Assembly: GCF_902705875.1 (NCBI RefSeq)
Contig: NZ_CACSIK010000001.1
Coordinates: 2,537,166 to 2,601,165 of the forward strand
Reading direction: 5' to 3'
Length of the DNA stretch: 64,000 bases
DNA from: Zhongshania aliphaticivorans
GTDB taxonomy: Bacteria; Pseudomonadota; Gammaproteobacteria; Pseudomonadales; Spongiibacteraceae
Position 1 is the stretch's first letter, and each line of letters begins with the position of its first letter. Below, in pieces: positions 18,763-27,331 of the stretch. Made by a program: the position numbers and the translations under genes. Under the pieces are notes generated by a model. That model worked only from the letters and a program-made list of their open reading frames with translations, was not told the origin of the DNA and ran no database searches.

Positions 18763-19338
18763 ATGGATAATATTTACAACAAATTAGCGATTGTCGGCGA
18801 AGTAGGCGCTGGCAAAACTCAGCTAATTAATACCATTAGCGAAATCTCACCTTTTGCAACTGAAGCAAAATCTTCAGTTGATATTGGTAAAGAATACACA
18901 ACTGTTGGAATCGATTATGGCCGCCTATCATTAGACGCCAATATTGCCCTGGGTTTATTCGGTCTACCGGGCCAAAAACGCTTTTCAATATTATGGGATA
19001 TGGTTAACACTTCGCTCTGGGGGCTAGTTATACTCGTTAAATTTTCGAAAAATGGCACAAATATCGACTCTCTTCATGATGTTCTCGATCACTTCCAGCC
19101 AGCCAAGTCACAAACACCCTTAGTGATAGGAATTAGTCATACCGAACACGCAAGTACGGAAGATATTGACCGTTTATCCGTCATCCTTGAAGACACAATT
19201 CTTAGCCATTCGCTATCCGCTCCTATTCTTCCTGTAGATCCAAGATGCATTGAATCATCATTAATGCTTCTACAAGTTCTTGATGCACTAAATTCTGTAA
19301 ATGAAGACGAAGGAGTCCAATGCGATGGCATTGAGTAA
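18763..19338 (+). CDS. Small Ras-like GTPase (COG2229/MglA-like)
   Basis: A 191-residue P-loop GTPase. G1 is GEVGAGKT (Gly12 to Thr19). The G3/switch II region reads [10 protein letters not shown], in which the usual Asp of DxxG is Gly, as in many COG2229 proteins. The G4 NKxD position reads SHTE. Nucleotide specificity is therefore uncertain. Bacterial GTPases of this class pair with Roadblock/LC7 proteins (MglA-MglB is the model), and two such genes follow directly. The ATG at 18763 has TTAGGAAA upstream; a longer frame begins at a TTG inside the previous gene and is not preferred. It lies 13 bases after the BLUF-like gene and overlaps the next gene by 14 bases, indicating translational coupling. 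Confidence 0.86.
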   Translation: MDNIYNKLAIVGEVGAGKTQLINTISEISPFATEAKSSVDIGKEYTTVGIDYGRLSLDANIALGLFGLPGQKRFSILWDMVNTSLWGLVILVKFSKNGTNIDSLHDVLDHFQPAKSQTPLVIGISHTEHASTEDIDRLSVILEDTILSHSLSAPILPVDPRCIESSLMLLQVLDALNSVNEDEGVQCDGIE

Positions 19339-19732
19339 ACAATTAACAAGCGATCTGCACCAACTGTTTATCGAATATGCTGAGAACGATTACGCTCTGG
19401 ATATGATCTCATTAGCAACGACAGATGGATTTCCCGTTCATCATTTTTCCCGCTTACATGATGAACTCGATATTGAAACCATGGCAGCGGCTGCCAGCAC
19501 GCTATACTCCGTCAGCAATGCCGTCGCAAAACAAATACTATCGAAGCAATTTAAAATTACATTTATAGAATCAGAACAGGGCAATATTGCCTTTGTTTCC
19601 TTAAAAATAAACGATCAAGATTTTGTTTTATCCATGTCCGCCAGTAACGCCATGAATATCGCAAACTTGCGCTTATTAATTAATAGACTAGCAACAAAAA
19701 TATGCACCTTAGATTTACCCAATATAGCGTAA
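19325..19732 (+). CDS. Roadblock/LC7 domain protein 1
   Basis: A 135-residue protein with the alpha-beta-beta-alpha-beta-beta-beta-alpha order of Roadblock/LC7: a helix ([12 protein letters not shown]), strands [15 protein letters not shown] and KITFIES, then [20 protein letters not shown] and a C-terminal helix. In MglB-like systems such proteins dimerise and stimulate or position the small GTPase. The ATG at 19325 has AGGAG 9 bases upstream and overlaps the GTPase stop codon; an in-frame ATG at 19301 lacks a ribosome binding site. It was assigned from fold pattern and context rather than from a strong single motif. Confidence 0.8.
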   Translation: MALSKQLTSDLHQLFIEYAENDYALDMISLATTDGFPVHHFSRLHDELDIETMAAAASTLYSVSNAVAKQILSKQFKITFIESEQGNIAFVSLKINDQDFVLSMSASNAMNIANLRLLINRLATKICTLDLPNIA

Positions 19733-19808
19733 TTCATCAACCTTTAATTTTTATTACCATAACAGCTGCATCACATTTTTTCCAAACCAACCAAGTGAGA
19801 TATTAATT

Positions 19809-20171
19809 ATGAACAATTTAGATACTTCAATGAAAGACATGATGGAAATTGATGGCGCAATGGGATCCGCAATCGTCGACTATACTTCCGGCATGCTATT
19901 AGCTTCAGCGGGATCTGGGGTTGACCTTGAAATGGCTGCAGCGGGAAATAGCGAAGTGGTCAAAGCAAAAATCAAAACCATGAAATCACTTGGCATTACT
20001 GGAAATATCGAAGATATCTTAATAACTCTGGATACACAGCTTCACATCATACGCCCTAGTAGCACTAACGAAGGCCTATTTCTGTATTTAGTATTAGATA
20101 AAAAGAATTCAAACCTTGCACTAGCTCGCCGGAAAACTGCGGATATAGAATCATCTTTACAAAGAGTATAA
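19809..20171 (+). CDS. Roadblock/LC7 domain protein 2
   Basis: A 120-residue protein similar in layout to the previous one but not a close copy. MEIDGAMGSAIVDYTSGMLL is the first beta hairpin of a Roadblock domain; a helix (EVVKAKIKTMKSLG) and strands DILITLDTQLHIIRP and LFLYLVLDK follow, then a helix ending LARRKTADIESSL. Proteins beginning with this GAxGxAIVDYxSG pattern are typical of gammaproteobacterial GTPase operons. It lies 76 bases after the first Roadblock gene and ends just before a terminator, so it is the last gene of the module. Two different Roadblock proteins could form a heterodimer on one GTPase. Confidence 0.85.
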   Translation: MNNLDTSMKDMMEIDGAMGSAIVDYTSGMLLASAGSGVDLEMAAAGNSEVVKAKIKTMKSLGITGNIEDILITLDTQLHIIRPSSTNEGLFLYLVLDKKNSNLALARRKTADIESSLQRV

Positions 20172-20202
20172 GAAAATTACGAAAATAGCTTAATATCAGC
20201 AT

Positions 20203-20233
20203 AAAAAAAACCCTCATAAAGAGGGTTTTTTTT
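20203..20233. terminator. Bidirectional rho-independent terminator
   Basis: AAAACCCTC and GAGGGTTTT pair around an ATAAA loop, with eight A on the left and eight T on the right. The structure works in both directions and lies between the convergent Roadblock 2 gene and the glutamine synthetase gene, so it probably terminates both. Confidence 0.92.
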
Positions 20234-20268
20234 ATGCATAATCATTAGCAGAATAAATCTGCCAACTT

Positions 20269-22443
20269 TTATTTAATAAACAACATTTCGGCATACTTAG
20301 GAAGAGGCCACAAATGATCAGCCACTAAGCTTTCTAATAAATCAGCGTGGCTACGTACCTCATCCATCAAACTACGTAATGTGCCAGCAGCGTACTGCAT
20401 ATGCTCTTCTGTAGAATCAAATTCGTGCACTTCTAGCGCCGAACTCAAAGTTGCAACAGCTGTCATCATTGCGTTAGCCTGCTCTGCCACCGAACTAGCA
20501 ACACCACTATCTAGGGTAATATTCAACGCTGCCATAGACGATGCTGTGCTAGAAATTTGAGATAAGTATTCAACAGCGGCGGGATAAACCATTGTCGTTG
20601 CCATGTCGACAACCAACTTAGCTTCAACCTCAATAGATAACAAATATTGCTCAGAATAAACTTCAAAACGACTCTCCAGCTCAACTGGCGTTAACACCCC
20701 AGTGCTAGAGAACAGCTTAATCACGGCTTCATCACGGAAAGCTGGCAAAGCATCAGCCGAAGTAGGCAAATTTTTCAGACCACGTTCTTCAACAGCAAGA
20801 CGATGCCACTCTGAAGAATAGCCATCACCACCAAATACCACATTACCATGTGACTCCATTAAAGTTTTCAATACTTTAATAGCCGCTTCAGGTTGTTCGC
20901 TACCAGCCCCTATTTCAGTTTCAAGCTGATCTGCAATCCAGTTCAACGAATCGGCTAGCATAGTATTCATTGCCACTAAGGGGCCTGAGACAGACGCTGA
21001 CGACCCTACTGCACGGAATTCAAATCGGTTACCCGTAAAGGCAAATGGCGATGTACGGTTACGGTCACCAGGATCACGCTCAAACTTAAGAATTTGGCTT
21101 AAACCAGAGTCCATAAAGCCGCCAACTTCTGAGGTGAGCAACTTACCATCTTTAATATCGCTGAATACCCGCTCCAGCTGATCGCCAAGATAAACTGACA
21201 AAATGGCTGGTGGCGCTTCGTTTGCGCCAAGGCGGTGATCATTAGACGCTGAAGCAATTACCGCACGCAAAAGCGGCCCATAAAGATGCACGCCACGAAT
21301 AACCGCACCACAAAAGAGCAAGAAATTGATGTTTTCATGAGGGGTATTACCTGGATCAAGTAAATTACCCTGTGTTGCGTTACCTACAGACCAGTTTACG
21401 TGCTTACCTGAGCCATTAACCCCAGCAAATGGCTTCTCATGCAACAAACACACAAAGCCATGTCGCTTAGCTGTCAATTTAAGTAGGGTCATCAGCAACT
21501 GCTGGTGGTCAGAAGCAACATTGGCCGCTTCAAAATAGGGCGCAATTTCAAACTGGCCTGGCGCCACTTCATTATGATGCGTTTTAGCCGGAATACCCAA
21601 ACGGTAGAGCTGATCTTCCAAATCTTGCATAAAGACCTGAACACGCTCAGGAATAGCAGCAAAATAGTGGTCATCAAACTGCTGCCCTTTTGCCGGTGGC
21701 GCACCAAACAAAGTACGACCAGCTAATAATAGATCTGGACGACTATTGGCAAAATTGGCGTCAATCAAGAAATACTCTTGCTCCGCACCGCAACTCGAGT
21801 TCAATGCAGCAATTTCAGATTCACCCATTAACGATAAAACGCGCTGCCCCGCTTTGTTCATAGCCGAATTAGAGCGTAACAATGGAATCTTTTTATCCAA
21901 AGCCTCCCCTGTCCAGCTCATAAATACGCTTGGGATCATCAGCGTTGAGCCATTATCGGTGTGCATTATATATGCAGGACTAGTGGGGTCCCATGCCGTA
22001 TAACCCCGCGCTGCATTTGTCATACGCAGGCTACCGTTAGGGAATGACGAGCCATCTGGCTCACCCTTGATCAGTAAACTACCGGTAAATTCAGTAATTT
22101 GATTACCGTCAGAATTAGTAATAATGAAGCCATCATGCTTTTCGGCTGTGGCATTGGTCATTGGATAAAAGATATGAGAAAAGAACTTAACCCCTTTAGT
22201 TAAGGCCCAATCTTTCATCGCTGCAGCAACAACATCTGCAGTAGCTGGATCAAGTGGGGCACCGGTTTGCACAGTGGTCTTCACTGCCTTAAATGCCTTC
22301 TTAGATAGCGCCTCCTCCATCTTCGCAAGGTTAAACACATCCGTTGCCCAGATTTTGCTGAGAGGTTCAGGCATCGCTACTTCTTTAGATTTACGATTAA
22401 CGATCTGGGATACTGCTTGAACACGCGCTTCATTGCGACTCAT
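20269..22443 (-). CDS. glnN: Glutamine synthetase type III
   Basis: A 724-residue GSIII, the usual length for this class and far longer than GlnA type I (about 470). It makes glutamine from glutamate, ammonia and ATP. Class motifs visible are GVKFFSHIFYPMT, the metal-binding region CGAEQEYFLID, KTHHNEVAPGQFEIAPYFE, the HEKPFAGVNGSGKHVNWS substrate-binding block and RTSPFAFTGNRFEFRAVGSS. The adenylylation site of GSI is absent, as expected. The ATG at 22443 has an AAGGAG sequence directly upstream. It is monocistronic and convergent with the Roadblock module. GSIII in gammaproteobacteria often exists alongside GlnA, which is not seen here. Confidence 0.97.
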   Translation of the reverse strand: MSRNEARVQAVSQIVNRKSKEVAMPEPLSKIWATDVFNLAKMEEALSKKAFKAVKTTVQTGAPLDPATADVVAAAMKDWALTKGVKFFSHIFYPMTNATAEKHDGFIITNSDGNQITEFTGSLLIKGEPDGSSFPNGSLRMTNAARGYTAWDPTSPAYIMHTDNGSTLMIPSVFMSWTGEALDKKIPLLRSNSAMNKAGQRVLSLMGESEIAALNSSCGAEQEYFLIDANFANSRPDLLLAGRTLFGAPPAKGQQFDDHYFAAIPERVQVFMQDLEDQLYRLGIPAKTHHNEVAPGQFEIAPYFEAANVASDHQQLLMTLLKLTAKRHGFVCLLHEKPFAGVNGSGKHVNWSVGNATQGNLLDPGNTPHENINFLLFCGAVIRGVHLYGPLLRAVIASASNDHRLGANEAPPAILSVYLGDQLERVFSDIKDGKLLTSEVGGFMDSGLSQILKFERDPGDRNRTSPFAFTGNRFEFRAVGSSASVSGPLVAMNTMLADSLNWIADQLETEIGAGSEQPEAAIKVLKTLMESHGNVVFGGDGYSSEWHRLAVEERGLKNLPTSADALPAFRDEAVIKLFSSTGVLTPVELESRFEVYSEQYLLSIEVEAKLVVDMATTMVYPAAVEYLSQISSTASSMAALNITLDSGVASSVAEQANAMMTAVATLSSALEVHEFDSTEEHMQYAAGTLRSLMDEVRSHADLLESLVADHLWPLPKYAEMLFIK

Positions 22444-22686
22444 TAAGGAGACCTCGCCTTCTATAATTTATGGGGATCACGCACCGTTGCTGACTAAAAC
22501 AGGAACTGGCAGGATTACCGGTCTATCTAGCAAATTTTGCACCAAGCCAGTCTTACTCAATCTGACTTTGATAAAACACTCGTAATTTACCGTGTATACA
22601 CTTTAAATTAGCCAGCAGCCTACTTGAAAGTCGATATATGCCTCTGCGCTTTGCCGGTATACTGCACCCTGACTCGCATTGACATA

Positions 22687-23931
22687 ATGAAGCTGAATAC
22701 CGTGCCCACCTCCTCAAATACATTCGACGTAATTATTCTCGGCGCCGGCGCTTCCGGTTTAATGTGTGCGCTCACCGCCGCTCAACGTGGCCGCAAAGTG
22801 CTTGTTTTAGAAAAAGCCAATAAAATCGGCAAAAAGATCTTAATGTCGGGGGGGGGGCGCTGCAATTTCACCAACCACTTTGTCGATGCTGATAACTTTA
22901 TTTCAAACAACCCCCACTTTTGCAAAGCTGCCCTCACCCGCTACACTCAATGGGATTTTATCGCGATGGTCGAGCGCCATCAGATCCCCTATGAAGAACG
23001 ACGCCACAGCCAGCTGTTTTGCCTAAACTCAGCCAAAGATATTCTCCGCATGTTAGTGGACGAATGTAGCAGTGCTGGAGCGGAAATTCGCAGCCATTGT
23101 GAACTCAACTCCGTGGAGGTTATTTCAGCAAGCACCCACAAATCATCGCGATACCGGCTTAATGTGAGCCATCAAGACAAGCAGTTTGAGCTGTTATGCA
23201 ACTCCTTTGTCGTTGCATCTGGCGCGCTTTCCATTCCCACGCTTGGGGGTAGTGACATAGGTTATGATATCGCACGCCAGTTTGGCTTGAGCCTAACGAA
23301 ACGATATGCCGGCTTAGTCCCCTTTATGTTTAGCGATGCCATGAAGCAGCTCTGCGAGAAACTCGCGGGCTTAGCCCTAGAGGTAGAACTCAGCGCCAGC
23401 AAAATTAGCTTCACCGAAAACATCCTTTTCACGCACCGAGGCATTTCGGGCCCCGCCGCTTTACAAGTTTCCAATTATTGGCAACCTGGCGACACCCTCA
23501 CACTGAATTTACTACCGGCGCTAAATGCTGCAGATTGGCTGAAAAAAATGAAACACGAACAAGCCAAGAGCTTACTTCGCACAGTTTTAAGCCAAAAATT
23601 ATCAAAGGGACTCGTCACCGAATTACAATGGCTTTGGTGGCATGAGCAAGCCGACAAACCCCTAGGGGAATTTACCGACAAGCAGCTTCTCCAGATTGGC
23701 AACAATCTAAATCAATGGCTACTAAAACCCTCAGGTACTGAGGGGTACCGAACCGCAGAAGTAACTAGGGGCGGTGTAAATACCGACGACATAAGTTCGA
23801 AAACCATGGAGGCAAAAAATCAAGCCGGTCTTTATTTCATCGGTGAAGTACTGGATGTCACCGGTTGGCTTGGGGGCTTCAATTTTCAATGGGCTTGGTC
23901 TTCTGGCTATAGCGCCGGCTTAGTCGTATAA
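22687..23931 (+). CDS. HI0933/YhiN-family FAD-dependent oxidoreductase
   Basis: A 414-residue flavoprotein. The N-terminus has a Rossmann dinucleotide motif (VIILGAGASGLMCALTAA) followed by LVLEKANKIGKKILMSGGGR and CNFTN, which are diagnostic of the HI0933/BaiN-like family. The C-terminus ends in GEVLDVTGWLGGFNFQWAWS with SGYSAG, the second FAD-contacting block. Some relatives reduce double bonds in bile acids; the role of most is unknown. The ATG at 22687 is preferred because the upstream extension to a TTG at 22624 does not resemble the family, although no strong Shine-Dalgarno sequence is visible. It starts divergently from the glutamine synthetase gene and is followed 181 bases later by another FAD oxidoreductase. 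Confidence 0.92.
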   Translation: MKLNTVPTSSNTFDVIILGAGASGLMCALTAAQRGRKVLVLEKANKIGKKILMSGGGRCNFTNHFVDADNFISNNPHFCKAALTRYTQWDFIAMVERHQIPYEERRHSQLFCLNSAKDILRMLVDECSSAGAEIRSHCELNSVEVISASTHKSSRYRLNVSHQDKQFELLCNSFVVASGALSIPTLGGSDIGYDIARQFGLSLTKRYAGLVPFMFSDAMKQLCEKLAGLALEVELSASKISFTENILFTHRGISGPAALQVSNYWQPGDTLTLNLLPALNAADWLKKMKHEQAKSLLRTVLSQKLSKGLVTELQWLWWHEQADKPLGEFTDKQLLQIGNNLNQWLLKPSGTEGYRTAEVTRGGVNTDDISSKTMEAKNQAGLYFIGEVLDVTGWLGGFNFQWAWSSGYSAGLVV

Positions 23932-24112
23932 GCCCACGCAAATGCCCACAAACACGTCAAACCACCGGTCAATATTACTGGTCGTTTTTGATCAGCATCG
24001 ACCATTAAGATTCACCAACATAGTTACACTCGTGAATTGCTCCAACCCATTACAGCAATCATGCTAAAATCTGCCCCCTCTTAAGCAACCTTATCGGAAA
24101 TCCTTGTCAGTC

Positions 24113-25774
24113 ATGATCAGACTAAGCGACCTAAAGCTGCCGCTCAATCATAGCGAATTCGAACTGCGCAATGCCATTTTACAAAAACTATCATTGTCTG
24201 ATTCAGAGCTTCTCGACTTTACCATTTTTAAACGCAGTTACGACGCACGAAAAAAAAACAATATCCTACTTATCTATTTAATCGACATCGTCCTGCCGCC
24301 AGCAATCGAGCAGCGACTACTCGCCGATAAAAAACTACAATCCGTAGTCAGAATCAGCCCAAATACCGATTACACATTACTCGCTCAGGCCCCTTCCGAC
24401 TTCCCCAATGAAGCACAAATGCGCCCCGTCATTATTGGCTTTGGCCCATGCGGTATTTTAGCTGCATTAGTATTAGCTCAAATGGGGTTAAAGCCAATTG
24501 TTTTAGAGCGAGGGCAAGACGTTCGTCAGCGAACCAAGGACACATGGGGGCTTTGGCGTGAACGCAAGTTAAACACCGAATCCAATGTGCAATATGGCGA
24601 AGGCGGTGCTGGTACGTTTTCCGACGGCAAACTCTATAGCCAAGTGAAGGATCGCCGCTTTCTTGGCCGTAAAGTTATGACAGAGTTTGTCAAAGCCGGG
24701 GCGCCAGAAGAAATCCTCATGGTCAGCAAACCCCATATCGGCACGTTCAAACTAGTAAAAATGGTCGAAAACATCCGCGCCGAAATTACCCGCTTGGGCG
24801 GTGAAATACGCTTTAATGCAAAGGTAGAAACAATTCATCGTGAAGCGTCTAGCGACTCACAGGGGCAAATCACAGGAATAACGCTAGAAGACAGTCAACA
24901 CTTAGCAACTCGCCATATCATTCTGGCTATTGGCCACAGCGCACGCGACACGTTTAAAATGTTACTTGATCAAGGGGCCTACATTGAAGCAAAACCTTTT
25001 TCTATTGGCTTCAGAATAGAGCACCCTCAGTCAGTCATTGATAAGGCACGCTTTGGCGATCAAGCCGGCCACCCCATACTAGGCGCTGCTGACTACAAAT
25101 TAGTACATCACTGCAAAAACGGCCGCAGCGTTTATAGCTTTTGTATGTGTCCCGGCGGAACCGTGGTCGCCGCCACCTCAGAAGTTGGCCGCGTGGTTAC
25201 CAATGGCATGTCACAGTACTCACGTAATGAGCGCAACGCGAATTCTGCAATTGTTGTAGGCATAGAGCCTGAAAAAGACTACCCAGAACATATACTCGCC
25301 GGCATTGATTTACAGCAGTCACTAGAAACCTTAGCTTACAAACTTGGCGGTGAAAATTACAATGCACCGGCGCAGCTAGTTGGCGACTACTTACGCAATA
25401 CGCCCTCTACCCAAATAGGCAGTGTCACTCCGTCTTATAAACCTGGCATATCGCTTGGCGATCTGTCGCAAGCACTGCCTGAATTTGCCAATGAGGCCAT
25501 CCGAGAAGCTATCCCCGCTTTTGACAAACAAATTAAAGGGTTTGCCATGAACGATGCGATTCTCACTGGCATTGAAACACGCACCTCCTCGCCCATATGC
25601 ATCAAACGAGGCAAAGATTACCAAAACTTAAATACGAAGGGTCTCTACCCCGCTGGTGAAGGCGCAGGTTATGCCGGAGGAATTTTGTCTGCAGGTATTG
25701 ATGGCATAAAAGTCGCGGAAGCGGTCGCCATTGATTTACTGGGTTTAGATATTGCGATCCCAGACGGGCGCTAA
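24113..25774 (+). CDS. FAD-dependent dehydrogenase (COG2509 family)
   Basis: A 553-residue flavoprotein. Residues ~1-85 form a small N-terminal alpha/beta domain rich in basic residues (FKRSYDARKK), typical of COG2509. The FAD-binding segment PVIIGFGPCGILAALVLAQM and LKPIVLERGQDVRQR follow, then NVQYGEGGAGTFSDGKLY, FCMCPGGTVVAATSE and the C-terminal YPAGEGAGYAGGILSAGIDG. The family is conserved but its substrate is not established. The ATG at 24113 is preferred over a TTG at 24104; a CGGAAA lies about 13 bases upstream. It is on the same strand as the HI0933-type gene but with a 181-base gap, so co-transcription is uncertain. Confidence 0.92.
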   Translation: MIRLSDLKLPLNHSEFELRNAILQKLSLSDSELLDFTIFKRSYDARKKNNILLIYLIDIVLPPAIEQRLLADKKLQSVVRISPNTDYTLLAQAPSDFPNEAQMRPVIIGFGPCGILAALVLAQMGLKPIVLERGQDVRQRTKDTWGLWRERKLNTESNVQYGEGGAGTFSDGKLYSQVKDRRFLGRKVMTEFVKAGAPEEILMVSKPHIGTFKLVKMVENIRAEITRLGGEIRFNAKVETIHREASSDSQGQITGITLEDSQHLATRHIILAIGHSARDTFKMLLDQGAYIEAKPFSIGFRIEHPQSVIDKARFGDQAGHPILGAADYKLVHHCKNGRSVYSFCMCPGGTVVAATSEVGRVVTNGMSQYSRNERNANSAIVVGIEPEKDYPEHILAGIDLQQSLETLAYKLGGENYNAPAQLVGDYLRNTPSTQIGSVTPSYKPGISLGDLSQALPEFANEAIREAIPAFDKQIKGFAMNDAILTGIETRTSSPICIKRGKDYQNLNTKGLYPAGEGAGYAGGILSAGIDGIKVAEAVAIDLLGLDIAIPDGR

Positions 25775-25852
25775 ACAGAACAACAAAATCAGCATTAATG
25801 GCGCCCCTACATAAAAGCCTATTTACATAAGGGGGCCCAATACATGGTAGTG

Positions 25853-26446
25853 CTAAAAACTGTAGCGCACTCCCAGCTCATAAGAGCTAAGGTCAAGCTT
25901 ATCGTAGTCTCTCACCCGCAAACTAACGCCAAGATGATCATTGTGAGAATATATACCTTCAATAATAAAGGTAGTGTCCTTCACTATTAAATCATGCTCA
26001 CCGGCTTCAAAAGTCAATCGCCAGTGGTCATTAAAATCATGACGGATGCCCGCCCTATATTCACTCGCTGTTTGGTCGGGCTTAGCGTTTTTAGATGTCA
26101 TGTCATGACGATCAACAGTAATTAACAAAGACGTATTAGGCGCAATAAAATAATGCGCACCAATGCCGTAAGTTAGCCAACCATCTTGCTGGAAGCCTTT
26201 TGGCAAGCGAGTTTCACCGTTGTTATACCGTGCATGCATATGCACATATTGCAAAAAATCAACACTGGCCAAAAAAGTAGCATTTGTTTCTTCGCTAAAG
26301 GGCCCCCAATCAGTACTCTGATAAGCGACCGACGCTTCAAGATAGCGATATTGATTGCTAGTAGTAGACCCAGACTCTGCCGAGGCACTAGTAGCCGCAA
26401 CAGAAATAGCTAAACAAGCCAAGAAATTACAATAAGTCGGTTTCAT
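25853..26446 (-). CDS. Small outer-membrane beta-barrel protein, YfaZ/OmpA-barrel-like
   Basis: A 197-residue exported protein with a Sec signal (NFLACLAISVAATSASA) and mature sequence of alternating amphipathic strands such as YRYLEASVAYQS, WLTYGIGAHYF and HDFNDHWRLTFEAGEH. It ends in LGVRYSF, a typical outer-membrane assembly signal with terminal Phe. About eight to ten strands can be counted, so an 8- or 10-strand barrel is likely. I do not recognise a specific function; it could be a small porin or a stability protein. It is monocistronic, convergent with the upstream FAD dehydrogenase gene. Confidence 0.72.
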   Translation of the reverse strand: MKPTYCNFLACLAISVAATSASAESGSTTSNQYRYLEASVAYQSTDWGPFSEETNATFLASVDFLQYVHMHARYNNGETRLPKGFQQDGWLTYGIGAHYFIAPNTSLLITVDRHDMTSKNAKPDQTASEYRAGIRHDFNDHWRLTFEAGEHDLIVKDTTFIIEGIYSHNDHLGVSLRVRDYDKLDLSSYELGVRYSF

Positions 26447-26779
26447 AAGGCACTTTACATTAAGGACAATACACGCAGTCTAAGGTATTGTTTTCTAAAG
26501 TTGAAGCCAAAAGACTTAGGCTCCCAACCCACTATATTGCAAACACATGGCCATTGAGCGGAAAATACAAGCTTAACAAGGCGCCGTAATAGCCTTACAG
26601 CGACTGTCTTTAGCCACTACACGAATGCATAGCCAATTCACTTTCGCTCCCACATTCCCGACACCGCCATTGCACACCTAAAAATGTCACAATAACCCCA
26701 AGCCCCTCGGCTCCGAATAGCTTAGAATAGACACAATCTGAACATTCTAACTTTTACTTCAGCATATAGAGGTTATTGC
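26447..26779. promoter_or_regulatory. Divergent intergenic region before DUF2058/recQ
   Basis: A 333-base non-coding stretch that should carry promoters for the outer-membrane protein gene (left) and the DUF2058-recQ pair (right). A 7-bp inverted repeat, TTAGAAT at 26722-26728 and ATTCTAA at 26744-26750, lies about 30 bases before the DUF2058 start and could be an operator. A GAGG at 26768-26771 is the ribosome binding site of that gene. No other structure stands out. Confidence 0.4.
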
Positions 26780-27322
26780 ATGGCATCTCTGCAAGAGCAG
26801 CTTCTTAAAGCCGGCATGGTCGACAAAAAGAAAGCCAAGAAAATCAATCAAGAGAAACGAAAGCAGGTTAAGCAAGCCAAGGGAACCGGCCAAGTCATTG
26901 TTGACGAAAGCAAAGAAGCCGCAAAACGCGCGCTTGCTGAAAAGGCAGAGCGAGATCGCGACATGAATCGCCTACGTCAAGTGGAAGCGGATAAAAAGGC
27001 CATCCAAGCGCAAATCATTCAATTGATCACCCTTAATAAAATTGATCGCTCCAAGGGTGAAATTGCCTACCAATTTACAGACGGCAAAAAAATCAAAAAA
27101 CTCTATATTGACGCCCTCTTACAAACACAATTAATCAAAGGCGTTATCGCATTAGTGAAGCTAAAAGACGGTTATGAGCTAGTTCCCGCTGCTATTGCTG
27201 AAAAAGTCAAACAGCGAGACGAGAGCGCCATATTGGTACATAACATCAAAGTCAGCAATGATGAGGTGGATGAAGACGACCCTTACGCCGCTTACCAGAT
27301 TCCCGATGACTTAATGTGGTAG
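26780..27322 (+). CDS. DUF2058 (YaiL-like) nucleic-acid-associated protein
   Basis: A 180-residue protein of the DUF2058/YaiL family. The first half is a highly charged, lysine-rich coiled coil (VDKKKAKKINQEKRKQVKQA and a KEAAKRALAEKAERDRDMN segment). The second half is a compact domain with GEIAYQFTDGKKIKKLYID and ends in an acidic tail (DEVDEDDPYAAY). The family is described as nucleoprotein or polynucleotide-associated, but its activity is not established. The ATG has GAGG 8 bases upstream. recQ starts 10 bases after its stop, so the two are probably co-transcribed. Confidence 0.9.
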   Translation: MASLQEQLLKAGMVDKKKAKKINQEKRKQVKQAKGTGQVIVDESKEAAKRALAEKAERDRDMNRLRQVEADKKAIQAQIIQLITLNKIDRSKGEIAYQFTDGKKIKKLYIDALLQTQLIKGVIALVKLKDGYELVPAAIAEKVKQRDESAILVHNIKVSNDEVDEDDPYAAYQIPDDLMW

Positions 27323-27331
27323 CACACGATT

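Noticed and set aside
25799..25839. Possible terminator between the FAD dehydrogenase and outer-membrane protein genes
   Set aside because: Only the CCCCT/AGGGG core pairs cleanly, with mismatches beyond it and no T-run.
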